A DNA stretch of 64,000 bases from an uncultured Flavobacteriales bacterium (GCA_937974555.1 CALJKR010000071.1:46514-110513); one strand, 5' to 3'. Counted from the stretch's first letter, positions 26,252 through 34,767 are shown. Made by a program: numbers and translations. Notes: generated from the letters alone by a model not told the origin.

Positions 26252-26419
26252 TTAAAGCGATATCCCATTGATGGCCACAATGTCTTGTAAAGGGACAATG
26301 TGGCCATTTTCTGTTTCCAGAAATTCATTGTCTTTTGATCGTTTGAGTCCCCTAACCTGGGTGTAAATCATTTGTATTTCATTACAAACAACAAACTCAA
26401 TTTTCCACTTGGATTTCAT
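26252..26419 (-). CDS. Small hypothetical protein, 55 aa
   Basis: A complete small frame: ATG at 26417-26419, TAA at 26252-26254. It begins MKSKWKIEFVVCNEIQMI and ends HIVPLQDIVAINGISL. Alternating hydrophobic residues suggest a small beta-barrel, loosely like Rof/SH3-type RNA-binding proteins, but this is weak. A TAATTTTA box (one mismatch to TAnnTTTG) lies 10 nt upstream. It fills the only gap between accD and the DUF58 gene. No frame disruption is seen. Function unknown. Confidence 0.55.
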   Translation of the reverse strand: MKSKWKIEFVVCNEIQMIYTQVRGLKRSKDNEFLETENGHIVPLQDIVAINGISL

Positions 26420-26497
26420 GTTTTTTTTGTAAAATTAGATTCTACTGGACAGTGTAATTTTTATTCTGTATGAAGTTTATGTTACGCACTGTTAAGT

Positions 26498-26505
26498 TAT
26501 CTTTG
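26498..26505 (+). promoter_or_regulatory. -7 box for the DUF58 gene
   Basis: TATCTTTG is a perfect TAnnTTTG match. Transcription would start near 26511, downstream of the GTG at 26507, which makes the ATG at 26522 the likely start codon. Confidence 0.6.
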
Positions 26506-26521
26506 AGTGATTCAATTGCAC

Positions 26522-27460
26522 ATGCCGATTAATATAGATAGAAACTTAGCTGAGCCGCTTTCAGGGCTGGAATGGATGGCCAAACAGACGGTTGAGGGAT
26601 TCATCACGGGTTTGCACAAGAGTCCTTTCCATGGATTTTCCGTTGAGTTTGCCGAACATCGTTTGTACAACTCAGGAGATAGCCTGAAACACTTGGATTG
26701 GAAACTGTTGGCAAGAACGGATAAAATGTTTTTGAAGCGATACGAAGAGGAAACGAATCTTCGATGCCACGTATTGATTGATGTTTCAAACTCAATGAAT
26801 TTTCCGGAGGTTTCACCACGTGCAAATGAAAGTAAGTTGTCATTTTCTATTTTCTCTACGGCCATTCTTTTTGAGTTGTTTAAAAGACAACGCGATGCCG
26901 TTGGATTGTCGTTCTTTGATGATCAGTTGGTTTTTCAGAGCAAGGCCTCAGGCTCTCCAACCCATTTAGAACGTCTGTATGCAGAGTTGGAGAGCTTGCT
27001 TGAACGGGGGCCAGATAGAACAGCACCAATAATGACCAAAATGTCTACTGTCCTTCATCAAATGGCAGAAGAAATGCCCAGACGATCATTGCTGGTCGTT
27101 TTTACGGATATGCTGGATTTTGACGAGAATAAGGAAGAGGTATTCGCGGCATTGCAACATTTGCGTTTCAACAAACACGAGGTGGTTATTTTTCACACCA
27201 TTAAAAATGATAGCGAGGCTCTACTTAATTTGGAGAATAGACCATACACTTTCATCGATCCAGAGACTCAGCTGGAAATCAAAGTAAATCCCAAAACGGT
27301 TCAACAGGATTATCAAACCAGATGGGAAAGTTGGCGTTCAGAATGGAGAATGAAATGTAGTCAGTTGCAAATTGATTGGGTGGATGTGGACATTGCAAAC
27401 GGCTTTCAAGAGGTTATGCAAACATATCTTTTGAAGAGACAGAAGATGACTTCTCGTTAA
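26522..27460 (+). CDS. DUF58 domain protein (vWA-like)
   Basis: A 312-aa DUF58 protein. The N-terminal part has the diagnostic GFSVEFAEHRLYNSGDSLKH and LDWKLLARTDKMFLKRYEEE, followed by a von Willebrand A-like fold with the metal-site pattern IDVSNSMNF (DxSxS) and a later VVFTDMLDF. Such proteins usually work with a MoxR-type AAA ATPase and other vWA proteins (BatA/BatB) in envelope stress or maturation; none of these is adjacent here. The start at 26522 is chosen from the promoter position. It overlaps the convergent downstream gene by 4 bp. Confidence 0.88.
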   Translation: MPINIDRNLAEPLSGLEWMAKQTVEGFITGLHKSPFHGFSVEFAEHRLYNSGDSLKHLDWKLLARTDKMFLKRYEEETNLRCHVLIDVSNSMNFPEVSPRANESKLSFSIFSTAILFELFKRQRDAVGLSFFDDQLVFQSKASGSPTHLERLYAELESLLERGPDRTAPIMTKMSTVLHQMAEEMPRRSLLVVFTDMLDFDENKEEVFAALQHLRFNKHEVVIFHTIKNDSEALLNLENRPYTFIDPETQLEIKVNPKTVQQDYQTRWESWRSEWRMKCSQLQIDWVDVDIANGFQEVMQTYLLKRQKMTSR

Positions 27461-29979
27461 AAAGGGAAACCAATTCCGAAATTAACAACAGGCTTTAAAT
27501 TGTACCCCGTATCGTTTCCGAAGTAATGAGAGACAAAGGCGTTGTATTCGTTTTTTTTCTGCCATGCCCAACGTTCACCTTCAATTTTTTGTGGATCTTT
27601 TAAGGGGATACCGGCATCCAATCTAACAATGAAAAAATCAAAATCTAAGCGCAAACCGGCTCCGGCACCAACGGCAATTTCCTTGTAAAATCGGTTGGGG
27701 TCAAATTGAGCATTGGGTCGCGAAGTGTCTTCTCTAAAAAGCCAAATATTCCCTGCATCAACAAAAAAAGCAGGCTGAATTTTTTTATTGATTTTAAATC
27801 GATATTCCAAATTAAATTCCAATTTGATATCACCAATATTATTGAATGAAATGGCATTGATGGTGTCTCTGTAACTTCCAACACCCAGAGTTCGCGCTTG
27901 CCAGGCTCTAATGCCATTTGAACCACCAACGAAGTAGCTTTTTTCAAATGGAATAGATTCTAAATTTTTTAAAGGCATGGCACAACCCCCAAAGGCCCGC
28001 AATACCACTGTATTTCTGGGGTCTGCAGAGAAATAAAGCCGAATGTCGTGGTCTGATTTTAGATATTGCGCAAAGCGGATTTCTTTGATTTCATAACTTC
28101 CTTGTTCATCTTTGGTTTGTGGTGATAGCCAATTGTACATGCCGCGCAGTGTGTTGCCCGCACCTTCTAGAAGTAGTCCGTTGTAATAGTAGTAAAATCT
28201 TTGAAATTTGTTCTTTTGCGTATTGACGGTGATGCCAATTTTGGATGCTGCGATAAAGTGATTCTGATATGAGTTGGCCAAAAATTGGTCATTGAAACTG
28301 GCAATGTAATTTTCAAAAGAGGTGCTCTTGTCTATTTTGATAATCGAAAACTCGGCCCATTCAATGTTGAATTTTGAGCGCTTATCCGGATTTTCAATGA
28401 AAGACCAATCAATACTGACTTGGGTCAAATAGCGCTCATAGTCGGGACGTGTTTGGAAATTGTATGTGGCTTGTATCGTGGTTAAAGGTTCGCTGCTTTT
28501 ATCGCTAACGCCATAAGAAAATGGGAATAATCGTGGAAGAGTAAGCGCAATTTGCGGCCCAACCTCAAACGTATTCAATTTGAAATTATTCTGAATGTTT
28601 TCATCGGCAGCACTGCCTTGCGTGGCACCCAATAATTGAGAGGCTTCAAATCCGGTCAAGATGCGGATATCGAGGTTTTCGGCGCCGCCAAATAAATTGC
28701 GGTGGTGATAAGCCATGTTGGCAAAAATTCCTGCATAACCGGATCGGTTGGTGACTTTCTGCAGATACATCAAACTTTGTCGCTGCGCAGGATTTAAATT
28801 GATGTGGGCGTCCAATGCATAGGTGCCATCGGGTAGAAGAACATTTTTGGGTGTGAGGCTGATGTAAACATTCTTTGTAACCCCCAATTGACCAAAACGC
28901 TTGTATGTTAAATCCAGTTTTTCTTTGCTGTAGAGCTTTCCTTTTTCTAAACTATTGGTGTATGCCAATAATTTGGGCTTGAGATGATTGGCTTGGTGAA
29001 AATGTATTTTTAAATTTTCGTATTGTAATGTGTCATCCTTTACTGTAGGAAGGGAAATGGGGTTGTAATCGGTGTGGATGTATATGTTAGAAATGGAATA
29101 TTGACGGTGTGGTACTTTTTTGTCCTTGCCATCTTGTGTGATGATCGGTTCTTTGATGATGTACTTTATATCAATTTTATTTTTGGATGCGGTACTGTCT
29201 GCCTCAATGATAATGTAGTCTTTAGTGAAATCGAAATAGCCGTTATTATTGAAATAGGTGGTCATTTTATCTCGCTCATTATCGAGAACATTGACATTAA
29301 ATTTGTCCCCGGTTTTAAGTATTGATTCCCCCTTAAACCCGCTCAAAAGGTGTTGCATTTTTGCGTCTTCCGCGGAATGTTCTATTTTGCCAATAAAAGA
29401 GGCTTCACCAGCGTACACGTGGTAGGTAACGGTGCATTCGTTTTTCTTCCATTTGATCCATCTTTGGTTAATTCCAAAAGAATAGGTGGGTCTCACTTTG
29501 GCTGAGAAGTAGCCTGTTTTTTTCAAATACGCAGTCATCTGATCAGCGCTCTTTTCTATTTTTAATGAGTCCAATAAAACGGGTGGTTCTCCCACGGTAT
29601 AGGCCAACCATCCCCAAAAGCTATTACAAGTCGTTGGATTTTTTCCTTTACTTAATCTTCTTTCGTTTTTTCTTGCACATCGAGCATCTGCACGTTTCAT
29701 GCTACGAGCTAACGCGCCGTTGGGTACAAACCACGTATGGATGCGCATGTTTAATCGGAAGAATACCAATTTTCGATTCGGCTCTACTTTGGCCAATGAT
29801 AATAATTCTGATTTATTGATTTCATCCTCTTTGACGATATCCAATGGATTCTTTCCATGCAACTCTACCCGATGATCTTTGAAATAGGAGCGCCCAGGTG
29901 GTATTTTATTAAAAATGGTGCAGGATCCCAAGAAGAGAATCATCACCAAGCCCACAATGTGATTTATTTTTTTTATCAC
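27457..29979 (-). CDS. BamA/TamA-like outer-membrane lipoprotein (TamL type)
   Basis: An about 840-aa protein with a lipoprotein-like signal (lipobox LGSC) followed by FNKIPPGRSYFKDHRVEL, POTRA-like repeats and a C-terminal 16-strand-type barrel. The barrel contains SYFVGGSNGIRAWQARTLG, close to the conserved lid-lock motif of Omp85 proteins, and ends in an aromatic residue (NFGIGFPF). The family inserts or exports proteins at the outer membrane. The start is uncertain: GTG 29979 gives a good lipoprotein signal, while an ATG at 30024 would place it 3 bp from the divergent gene and upstream of the visible promoter. It overlaps the convergent DUF58 gene by 4 bp. Confidence 0.87.
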   Translation of the reverse strand: MIKKINHIVGLVMILFLGSCTIFNKIPPGRSYFKDHRVELHGKNPLDIVKEDEINKSELLSLAKVEPNRKLVFFRLNMRIHTWFVPNGALARSMKRADARCARKNERRLSKGKNPTTCNSFWGWLAYTVGEPPVLLDSLKIEKSADQMTAYLKKTGYFSAKVRPTYSFGINQRWIKWKKNECTVTYHVYAGEASFIGKIEHSAEDAKMQHLLSGFKGESILKTGDKFNVNVLDNERDKMTTYFNNNGYFDFTKDYIIIEADSTASKNKIDIKYIIKEPIITQDGKDKKVPHRQYSISNIYIHTDYNPISLPTVKDDTLQYENLKIHFHQANHLKPKLLAYTNSLEKGKLYSKEKLDLTYKRFGQLGVTKNVYISLTPKNVLLPDGTYALDAHINLNPAQRQSLMYLQKVTNRSGYAGIFANMAYHHRNLFGGAENLDIRILTGFEASQLLGATQGSAADENIQNNFKLNTFEVGPQIALTLPRLFPFSYGVSDKSSEPLTTIQATYNFQTRPDYERYLTQVSIDWSFIENPDKRSKFNIEWAEFSIIKIDKSTSFENYIASFNDQFLANSYQNHFIAASKIGITVNTQKNKFQRFYYYYNGLLLEGAGNTLRGMYNWLSPQTKDEQGSYEIKEIRFAQYLKSDHDIRLYFSADPRNTVVLRAFGGCAMPLKNLESIPFEKSYFVGGSNGIRAWQARTLGVGSYRDTINAISFNNIGDIKLEFNLEYRFKINKKIQPAFFVDAGNIWLFREDTSRPNAQFDPNRFYKEIAVGAGAGLRLDFDFFIVRLDAGIPLKDPQKIEGERWAWQKKNEYNAFVSHYFGNDTGYNLKPVVNFGIGFPF

Positions 29980-29985
29980 GACAAT

Positions 29986-29993
29986 CAAATATA
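29986..29993 (-). promoter_or_regulatory. -7 box for the TamL-like gene
   Basis: The minus-strand octamer TATATTTG perfectly matches TAnnTTTG. A TTTG lies 15 nt upstream, somewhat close for a -33 box. It overlaps the trmH-side box by 2 bp. Confidence 0.5.
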
Positions 29994-29999
29994 CCTTTG
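29992..29999 (+). promoter_or_regulatory. -7 box for the SpoU methyltransferase gene
   Basis: TACCTTTG perfectly matches TAnnTTTG, 28 nt before the start codon. No clear -33 element; the expected region is a T-rich run. Confidence 0.55.
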
Positions 30000-30027
30000 C
30001 GCAAGTTACAAATCTTAACGACATCCA

Positions 30028-30741
30028 ATGCCAATAAGCAAAGCATTACTTAAAAAAATTAGATCGCTTCAGCAATCTAAGTTTCGAACGGCGGAACGTG
30101 CTTTTGTTATTGAAGGCAAAAAATCGGTTGATGAAGCGATTCAATCGGGTTGGAAAGTGTTGCATTGCTTTACGACAGATCCTCAATCGGCATCATCAAA
30201 AATGGAATTGATTTCAGACCTTGAAATGAATCAAATTTCTGGGATGTCCTCGCCCTCTCCTTTTCTTGCTGTGATGGAGATTCCGGAATTATCTGTGGAC
30301 GAGAGGGTTTCTAAATGTTTGTACTTGGACGGAGTGCGGGATCCTGGAAATTTGGGAACCATTATTCGTTCCGCAGATTGGTTGGGTTGGAAGAATATTG
30401 TCCTTTCCAATGATTGCGTGGAGATATGGAATCCCAAGGTGATTCAAAGTACAATGGGCAGTGTTTTCAAAGTGAATATTGCCATTGATCGGACACAAGA
30501 CTTTTTAGGAATCAAAAGGGCACAAGGGGTTCACATTTATGGAGCAGATTTAAATGGAATCTCCATCAAATCGGCTATGCCAGAATACCCGCTGGTGATG
30601 GTGATGGGTAGTGAAGCCCATGGTATCAGAACTGCGGCGTCCCAATGCATTGATCATCGCATCACTATACCATCAGCTGGGGATGCAGAGTCCTTGAATG
30701 TGGCCATAGCAGCCTCCATTATCATGTTTCAGTGGTCTTAG
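30028..30741 (+). CDS. SpoU/TrmH family RNA 2'-O-methyltransferase
   Basis: A 237-aa SPOUT-class enzyme. The N-terminal substrate-binding part (KIRSLQQSKFRTAERAFVIE, then GKKSVDEA) is followed by the knotted SAM-binding domain with three SpoU motifs: LDGVRDPGNLGTIIRSADWL, VMGSEAHGIR and SLNVAIAASIIM. It methylates ribose in rRNA or tRNA using SAM; TrmH, RlmB-like and Tsr-like members cannot be told apart here. It ends in a 4-bp convergent overlap with the DUF4340 gene. Confidence 0.92.
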   Translation: MPISKALLKKIRSLQQSKFRTAERAFVIEGKKSVDEAIQSGWKVLHCFTTDPQSASSKMELISDLEMNQISGMSSPSPFLAVMEIPELSVDERVSKCLYLDGVRDPGNLGTIIRSADWLGWKNIVLSNDCVEIWNPKVIQSTMGSVFKVNIAIDRTQDFLGIKRAQGVHIYGADLNGISIKSAMPEYPLVMVMGSEAHGIRTAASQCIDHRITIPSAGDAESLNVAIAASIIMFQWS

Positions 30742-31763
30742 TTCCGAAGAAACGCCTGTAATGGCAAAGTGATGGGGTCAAAAACATAGCGCTGGGCCAA
30801 CCCAACTTCTCCTTTTTCATTGACGCCCCAAAGGTATTCTGGATCCCAAGGGGTAGGCTTGCCATTGGCATCTAAGGTGTTCTCCTTGCCTCTCTTTAAA
30901 TACAAGGAGAGAACTTCTTTTTCTTTTTTATTGTTGGTAACGATTAAACGCACAACAGGCGGGCTTTTTCGAATCGAATCTTCAACAGCAGGTTTCAAGA
31001 ACGTTCGATACGATTCCAAGTGGACCTTCTTAAATCGAATTAAAAAGTCTTTCACGCCAGCCGTATCAAATTGTGGAATGTTATTGCCCAAGTGGGAGAG
31101 AGCAATGTTGTTTTGCCCCCTGTAATTCACTTCAAAGGACCATTCCGGCACACTGTGCTGTACTTCAATTTTGCTTATTTCTAATTTGGGATAATCAAAT
31201 ATTCCGGTATAACGCCATTCCATTTCTTGAGCAAAGAATCTGGGGTTAAGGAATCCTGTAAAACCTTCCATATGACAGATGTATGGTTCCGGTGATTTTC
31301 CTTCTTCAGGAAGTTCCAAAAGCATGATGGTTCCGGTATGGTCTGCAGTGTTTGGACCAATATAGTAAATGCGAGATGGCGTATTTTCACCGTGGGTGTA
31401 TATTTCAACTTTTTTACCGGAGCTGGCCATCACTTTCATCATGTTATCTCGCGCTGCGGATGAAACATTTCCGCGTACTCGTACCCTGTTGATTACCTGT
31501 AGCAAATTTTTTATAGCGTCTTCTCTGGCTTTGTACTTGCGGTTTAAGTCCCACAGTCTTGAATTCGAAGATCGCTCAAGTAATGCGGTGTTGCCATCAT
31601 GATCAGCGATGAATATTTTGGTGACACTACTCGTATCTTCTATCGCAAATTGGGTGAATGGGTTGTCTTTTATGGAGCTGTTTTGATCCTTTTGATAAAA
31701 GTAAATGGCAACCCCGACTACAACCAACAATAAGAGAAGAAGGATTAGATTTTTTCTATTCAT
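30738..31763 (-). CDS. DUF4340 domain protein, membrane anchored
   Basis: A 341-aa protein with one N-terminal transmembrane helix (MNRKNLILLLLLLVVVGVAI) and a large beta-rich extracytoplasmic part resembling DUF4340 (FIADHDGNTALLERSSN, LWDLNRKYKAREDAIKNLL). DUF4340 genes usually follow the GldG-type substrate-binding subunit of an ABC system, and here the ATG at 31763 overlaps the gldG stop as ATGA, so the pair is coupled. Another in-frame ATG at 31784 is less likely. The precise function is unknown. Confidence 0.85.
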   Translation of the reverse strand: MNRKNLILLLLLLVVVGVAIYFYQKDQNSSIKDNPFTQFAIEDTSSVTKIFIADHDGNTALLERSSNSRLWDLNRKYKAREDAIKNLLQVINRVRVRGNVSSAARDNMMKVMASSGKKVEIYTHGENTPSRIYYIGPNTADHTGTIMLLELPEEGKSPEPYICHMEGFTGFLNPRFFAQEMEWRYTGIFDYPKLEISKIEVQHSVPEWSFEVNYRGQNNIALSHLGNNIPQFDTAGVKDFLIRFKKVHLESYRTFLKPAVEDSIRKSPPVVRLIVTNNKKEKEVLSLYLKRGKENTLDANGKPTPWDPEYLWGVNEKGEVGLAQRYVFDPITLPLQAFLRN

Positions 31764-33505
31764 GCTGCGCGTTTTTTGCTCCATTTTTTTCTTCTAATCA
31801 AATGCTGCCCAATGCCCAAAGCAAATACCAGGCTGAGTGGCAATGCCGTATTGGCCAATTGTATTCCTACTTTTTGATGTGCAATTTTCTTGCTGTCTAA
31901 TTTTCTTAATTTAATCGTTCTTGAGCGTACACTGATTAATGATTTGTCATCCAATAGGTAGTTGATGCAATTCATTAAAAATTCTTTATTGTCGTATATC
32001 ACACCCCGTGCATATCGGTCATAACCCAAGGGAAGTGGAGTGTAGCCGCTTTGGTTGGGTATCATGCCGTTTTTGACAACATCACCATCAGAAATAACGA
32101 TCATGGCGGTGGACTTACTTTTGTTTTTAAAGCCAATGTTTTTGTCAAGACGAATGGAAGAGGGTAGCTTGTCATAATACGCAGAAGGAAATTCTCCTTC
32201 CATCAACAGGGCCGTAAGGTGGCCATTGCTTTTATTGGCTTCAAAATAATTTTGATCCAAGCTGACGATTGAAGTGTTGATACGCACAGGAGTATTCCAA
32301 GTTCTACTCAAAACAGAGCTCTTCAATAGTGGAGTTTTTTTAATGCCTTTGCCTGCATTTACTGTATCCAACGAAGACGCAAATTCCAATTTGATGGGAT
32401 CCAAATGAGAAACAATAGGATGAGACATATCTTGGGTAAACATCAAAGGAGCGTAGTACCAATTGAACATCTGCATGTCGCGCTGATTGCCCTTGGGGCC
32501 AGCGTCAAAGGCTATGGGGGCGCATTGAAAATCAATGACAATATTTCGATTAAGTCTTACCCCGTATTCAAACAGTTGCTCATATAGACCATTTTCATTG
32601 GACATGGCCATGGTTTCTTGTCTCGTTCTCAAACTATCCAAGTCGGTGAGCACAGGATCAATCATCCACAAAACTTTACCGCCATTCATGATAAACTGAT
32701 CAATGATGACGCGGTCTTTCTCACTAATTATACTATCTGGCTTCGCAATAATCAAAGCATCATACTTGTTCTTTCTGCCATCAAAACCCTCCAATTTATC
32801 AGACAAAGAATTGATTTTTTCGTCCATTTTTACAAGGTCTAAATTGTAGTTTTCTTGCACACCACTGAGGAAATCAGCCATCTGAATGGGCTCTAATTCT
32901 TTGTGGCCTTCCAATACGGCAACCGCGGGCTTTTCTTGACGAATGGCCAATCGTAATCTGCTAGCAAGTTCATACTCTAAATTATTCACTGAAGCATTGA
33001 TCATTTCATCTGTGAAAGTGGGGGATTCACTCTTAAAAAATTGAACAGGCGTTTCTTTTCCGCGATACTCAATGATGCACCCGGGCCAGATTAATTTAAA
33101 TTGTTGGGTTCCCTTTTCCTTGAAGGCAAGTCTGGTGAATTTTAAGCCTTTTTCATCCAGCGCTTTTTCTTGGTCTGAAATGCGTTTTTTGTCTGGGTTG
33201 GCATAAGGATCGATAAATTCAAATTGAACTTTTCCACCGCTGTAGTCTTCGAATTCCTCTAGTTTTTCTTTAACGCTATTTTCAAGCCTTTTAAAGTTGG
33301 CCGGGAATTCTCCGTGTAGATAGCAACGAACAAATACCTTGTCTTCCAAATTTTCGAGCATCTCTTTGGTTGCATCTGTGAGCGTATGTCGCTTTTCTTC
33401 AGTCAAATCCCACTTAAAAAAAGCGAATTGCAGCACGTATCCCACTACAATTGTTATCAGCGCCAAGGTTCCAAACTGGAACAAATCGTTTTTCTTCAAA
33501 TTCAT
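31760..33505 (-). CDS. gldG: Gliding-motility ABC transporter auxiliary protein GldG
   Basis: A 581-aa protein of the GldG family (auxiliary component of the GldAFG-type ABC system linked to gliding in Bacteroidota). It starts MNLKKNDLFQFGTLALIT with a transmembrane helix, continues with the soluble domain (LTEEKRHTLTDATKEMLENL, FVRCYLHGEFPANFKRLE, GKVLWMIDPV), and ends with a second helix (PLSLVFALGIGQHLIRR). The ATG at 33505 is chosen because the frame upstream to 33667 encodes non-family residues. The expected permease partner gldF is not adjacent: the upstream neighbour is the divergent rpsL. Confidence 0.9.
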   Translation of the reverse strand: MNLKKNDLFQFGTLALITIVVGYVLQFAFFKWDLTEEKRHTLTDATKEMLENLEDKVFVRCYLHGEFPANFKRLENSVKEKLEEFEDYSGGKVQFEFIDPYANPDKKRISDQEKALDEKGLKFTRLAFKEKGTQQFKLIWPGCIIEYRGKETPVQFFKSESPTFTDEMINASVNNLEYELASRLRLAIRQEKPAVAVLEGHKELEPIQMADFLSGVQENYNLDLVKMDEKINSLSDKLEGFDGRKNKYDALIIAKPDSIISEKDRVIIDQFIMNGGKVLWMIDPVLTDLDSLRTRQETMAMSNENGLYEQLFEYGVRLNRNIVIDFQCAPIAFDAGPKGNQRDMQMFNWYYAPLMFTQDMSHPIVSHLDPIKLEFASSLDTVNAGKGIKKTPLLKSSVLSRTWNTPVRINTSIVSLDQNYFEANKSNGHLTALLMEGEFPSAYYDKLPSSIRLDKNIGFKNKSKSTAMIVISDGDVVKNGMIPNQSGYTPLPLGYDRYARGVIYDNKEFLMNCINYLLDDKSLISVRSRTIKLRKLDSKKIAHQKVGIQLANTALPLSLVFALGIGQHLIRRKKWSKKRAA

Positions 33506-33768
33506 CTTTGCAAAAATGAGGCAATTCAAGTGTGAAAAATTACGCAGAAGTAAAATAGAAATGAATACACAGAAGTGAATAATTGAAATCGCTCGAAAAA
33601 CAGGCCGAGTGATCAAAAATTGAAAAAAAAGGAAAAAACGCCAAGATTTGAGATTGAATTCAGTCAAATTGTTGAAAACATCGTGAATTTGACTTAATTT
33701 TATTTAACTGAAAATCAACTTATTGCAAACAAAATAGAGGAAAAACAAAAAATAATCAACAACACCCC
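33506..33768. other. AT-rich intergenic region between gldG and rpsL
   Basis: Inside a gap of about 360 bp, this part holds no convincing gene and no terminator-like hairpin. It probably contains the gldG promoter (a TTTTTG tract lies next to the gldG start) and upstream activating sequence for rpsL. Confidence 0.6.
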
Positions 33769-33798
33769 TTGCAAGAGTGAAATAAAGATGTACATTTG
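33769..33798 (+). promoter_or_regulatory. str/S10/spc/alpha cluster promoter (upstream of rpsL)
   Basis: TTG at 33769-33771, a 19-nt spacer, then TACATTTG at 33791-33798: an excellent match to the Bacteroidota -33/-7 pattern. It is the only strong promoter I see for the 18-kb ribosomal gene run. The rpsL start codon lies 65 nt downstream. Confidence 0.8.
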
Positions 33799-33806
33799 CA
33801 ACCCGA

Positions 33807-33835
33807 TTTTCGCGTAGAGTGACTACAAGCGAAAA
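33807..33835 (+). promoter_or_regulatory. Hairpin in the rpsL 5' leader
   Basis: TTTTCGC (33807-33813) pairs with GCGAAAA (33829-33835), and GTAG (33814-33817) with CTAC (33823-33826), leaving a 2-nt AA bulge and a 5-nt loop. It starts right at the expected transcription start. There is no T-run after it, so it is not a terminator; a protein-binding leader element is plausible. Confidence 0.5.
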
Positions 33836-33863
33836 CGATGAATTAAAGGACTTTAGAACGAAC

Positions 33864-34271
33864 ATGCCAACAGTTCAACAATTAATCAGAAAGGGCCGCG
33901 AGCCCAAAACGTATCGTAGCAAGAGTGCTGCGTTAACGTCATGCCCACAGCGTCGTGGTGTATGTACAAAAGTTTATACAACAACTCCAAAGAAGCCAAA
34001 CTCAGCCTTGCGTAAGGTTGCTAAGGTTCGATTGACCAATGGTTTTGAGATCATTGCGTATATCGGCGGTGAAGGACACAACTTGCAGGAGCACAGCATC
34101 GTTTTGGTGCGTGGTGGTCGTGTAAAGGATCTTCCAGGGGTACGTTACCACATCGTCCGCGGTGCATTGGATACTGCCGGTGTAAACGGTCGTGGTCAAC
34201 GTCGTTCAAAATATGGTACAAAACGTCCAAAGCCAGGTCAAGCGCCAGCGGCAGGAGGTAAAAAGAAATAA
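33864..34271 (+). CDS. rpsL: 30S ribosomal protein S12
   Basis: A 135-aa decoding-centre protein. It has the universally conserved TTPKKPNSALRK and GGRVKDLPGVRYH. The lysines where streptomycin-resistance mutations arise (E. coli K42 and K87) are both wild-type Lys. I take ATG 33864 (MPTVQQLIRK), the universal S12 N-terminus; an upstream in-frame start at 33819 lies inside the leader hairpin. First gene of the merged ribosomal cluster. Confidence 0.98.
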   Translation: MPTVQQLIRKGREPKTYRSKSAALTSCPQRRGVCTKVYTTTPKKPNSALRKVAKVRLTNGFEIIAYIGGEGHNLQEHSIVLVRGGRVKDLPGVRYHIVRGALDTAGVNGRGQRRSKYGTKRPKPGQAPAAGGKKK

Positions 34272-34280
34272 GCTTAAGTC

Positions 34281-34748
34281 ATGAGAAGAAGAAAAGCGAA
34301 AAAAATTGCGGTCCTTCCAGATCCCAAATTCAATGAAGTAGTTGTAACGAAATTCGTTAACAACATCATGTTGCAAGGAAAGAAAAGCGTTGCTTTCACT
34401 ATTTTCTACGATGCAATCGAGAAAGTAGCTGCAAAGACACAAGAGGAGGGTTTAGAAGTTTGGCGTCGTGCTTTGGAAAACGTTACTCCTGCGGTAGAGG
34501 TTCGTAGCCGTCGCGTAGGTGGAGCAACTTTCCAAATCCCTTCACCCATTCGTGAAGAACGTAAAAGTTCAATGGCCATGAAATGGTTGATTGGATACGC
34601 TCGTAAGCGCAACGAAAAGAGCATGGCTGAAAAGTTGGCGGGTGAAATTATCGCTGCTGCTAAGAATGAAGGTGCTGCTTTCAAAAAGAGAGAAGATGTT
34701 CACCGTATGGCAGAAGCCAACAAAGCATTCTCACATTTCCGTTTTTAA
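34281..34748 (+). CDS. rpsG: 30S ribosomal protein S7
   Basis: A 155-aa primary 16S rRNA-binding protein of the 30S head. It starts MRRRKAKKIAVLPDPKF and contains KFVNNIMLQGKKS and GGATFQIPSPIREERK, typical of S7. The gap after rpsL is 9 bp. In E. coli S7 represses the str operon by binding between rpsL and rpsG; here that space is too short for the same structure, which makes the rpsL leader the likelier control site. Confidence 0.98.
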   Translation: MRRRKAKKIAVLPDPKFNEVVVTKFVNNIMLQGKKSVAFTIFYDAIEKVAAKTQEEGLEVWRRALENVTPAVEVRSRRVGGATFQIPSPIREERKSSMAMKWLIGYARKRNEKSMAEKLAGEIIAAAKNEGAAFKKREDVHRMAEANKAFSHFRF

Positions 34749-34767
34749 TTTTTAGAGAGAAAGAAAA

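Noticed and set aside
29980..30024. Longer N-terminus for the TamL-like protein from ATG 30024
   Set aside because: The visible -7 box would then be inside the coding region and the divergent start only 3 bp away.
33838..33846. Two-codon mini-gene (ATG AAT TAA) in the rpsL leader
   Set aside because: Too short to mean anything without ribosome profiling; likely chance.
33819..33863. N-terminal extension of S12 from an upstream start
   Set aside because: Lies in the leader hairpin, and the universal S12 N-terminus begins at 33864.
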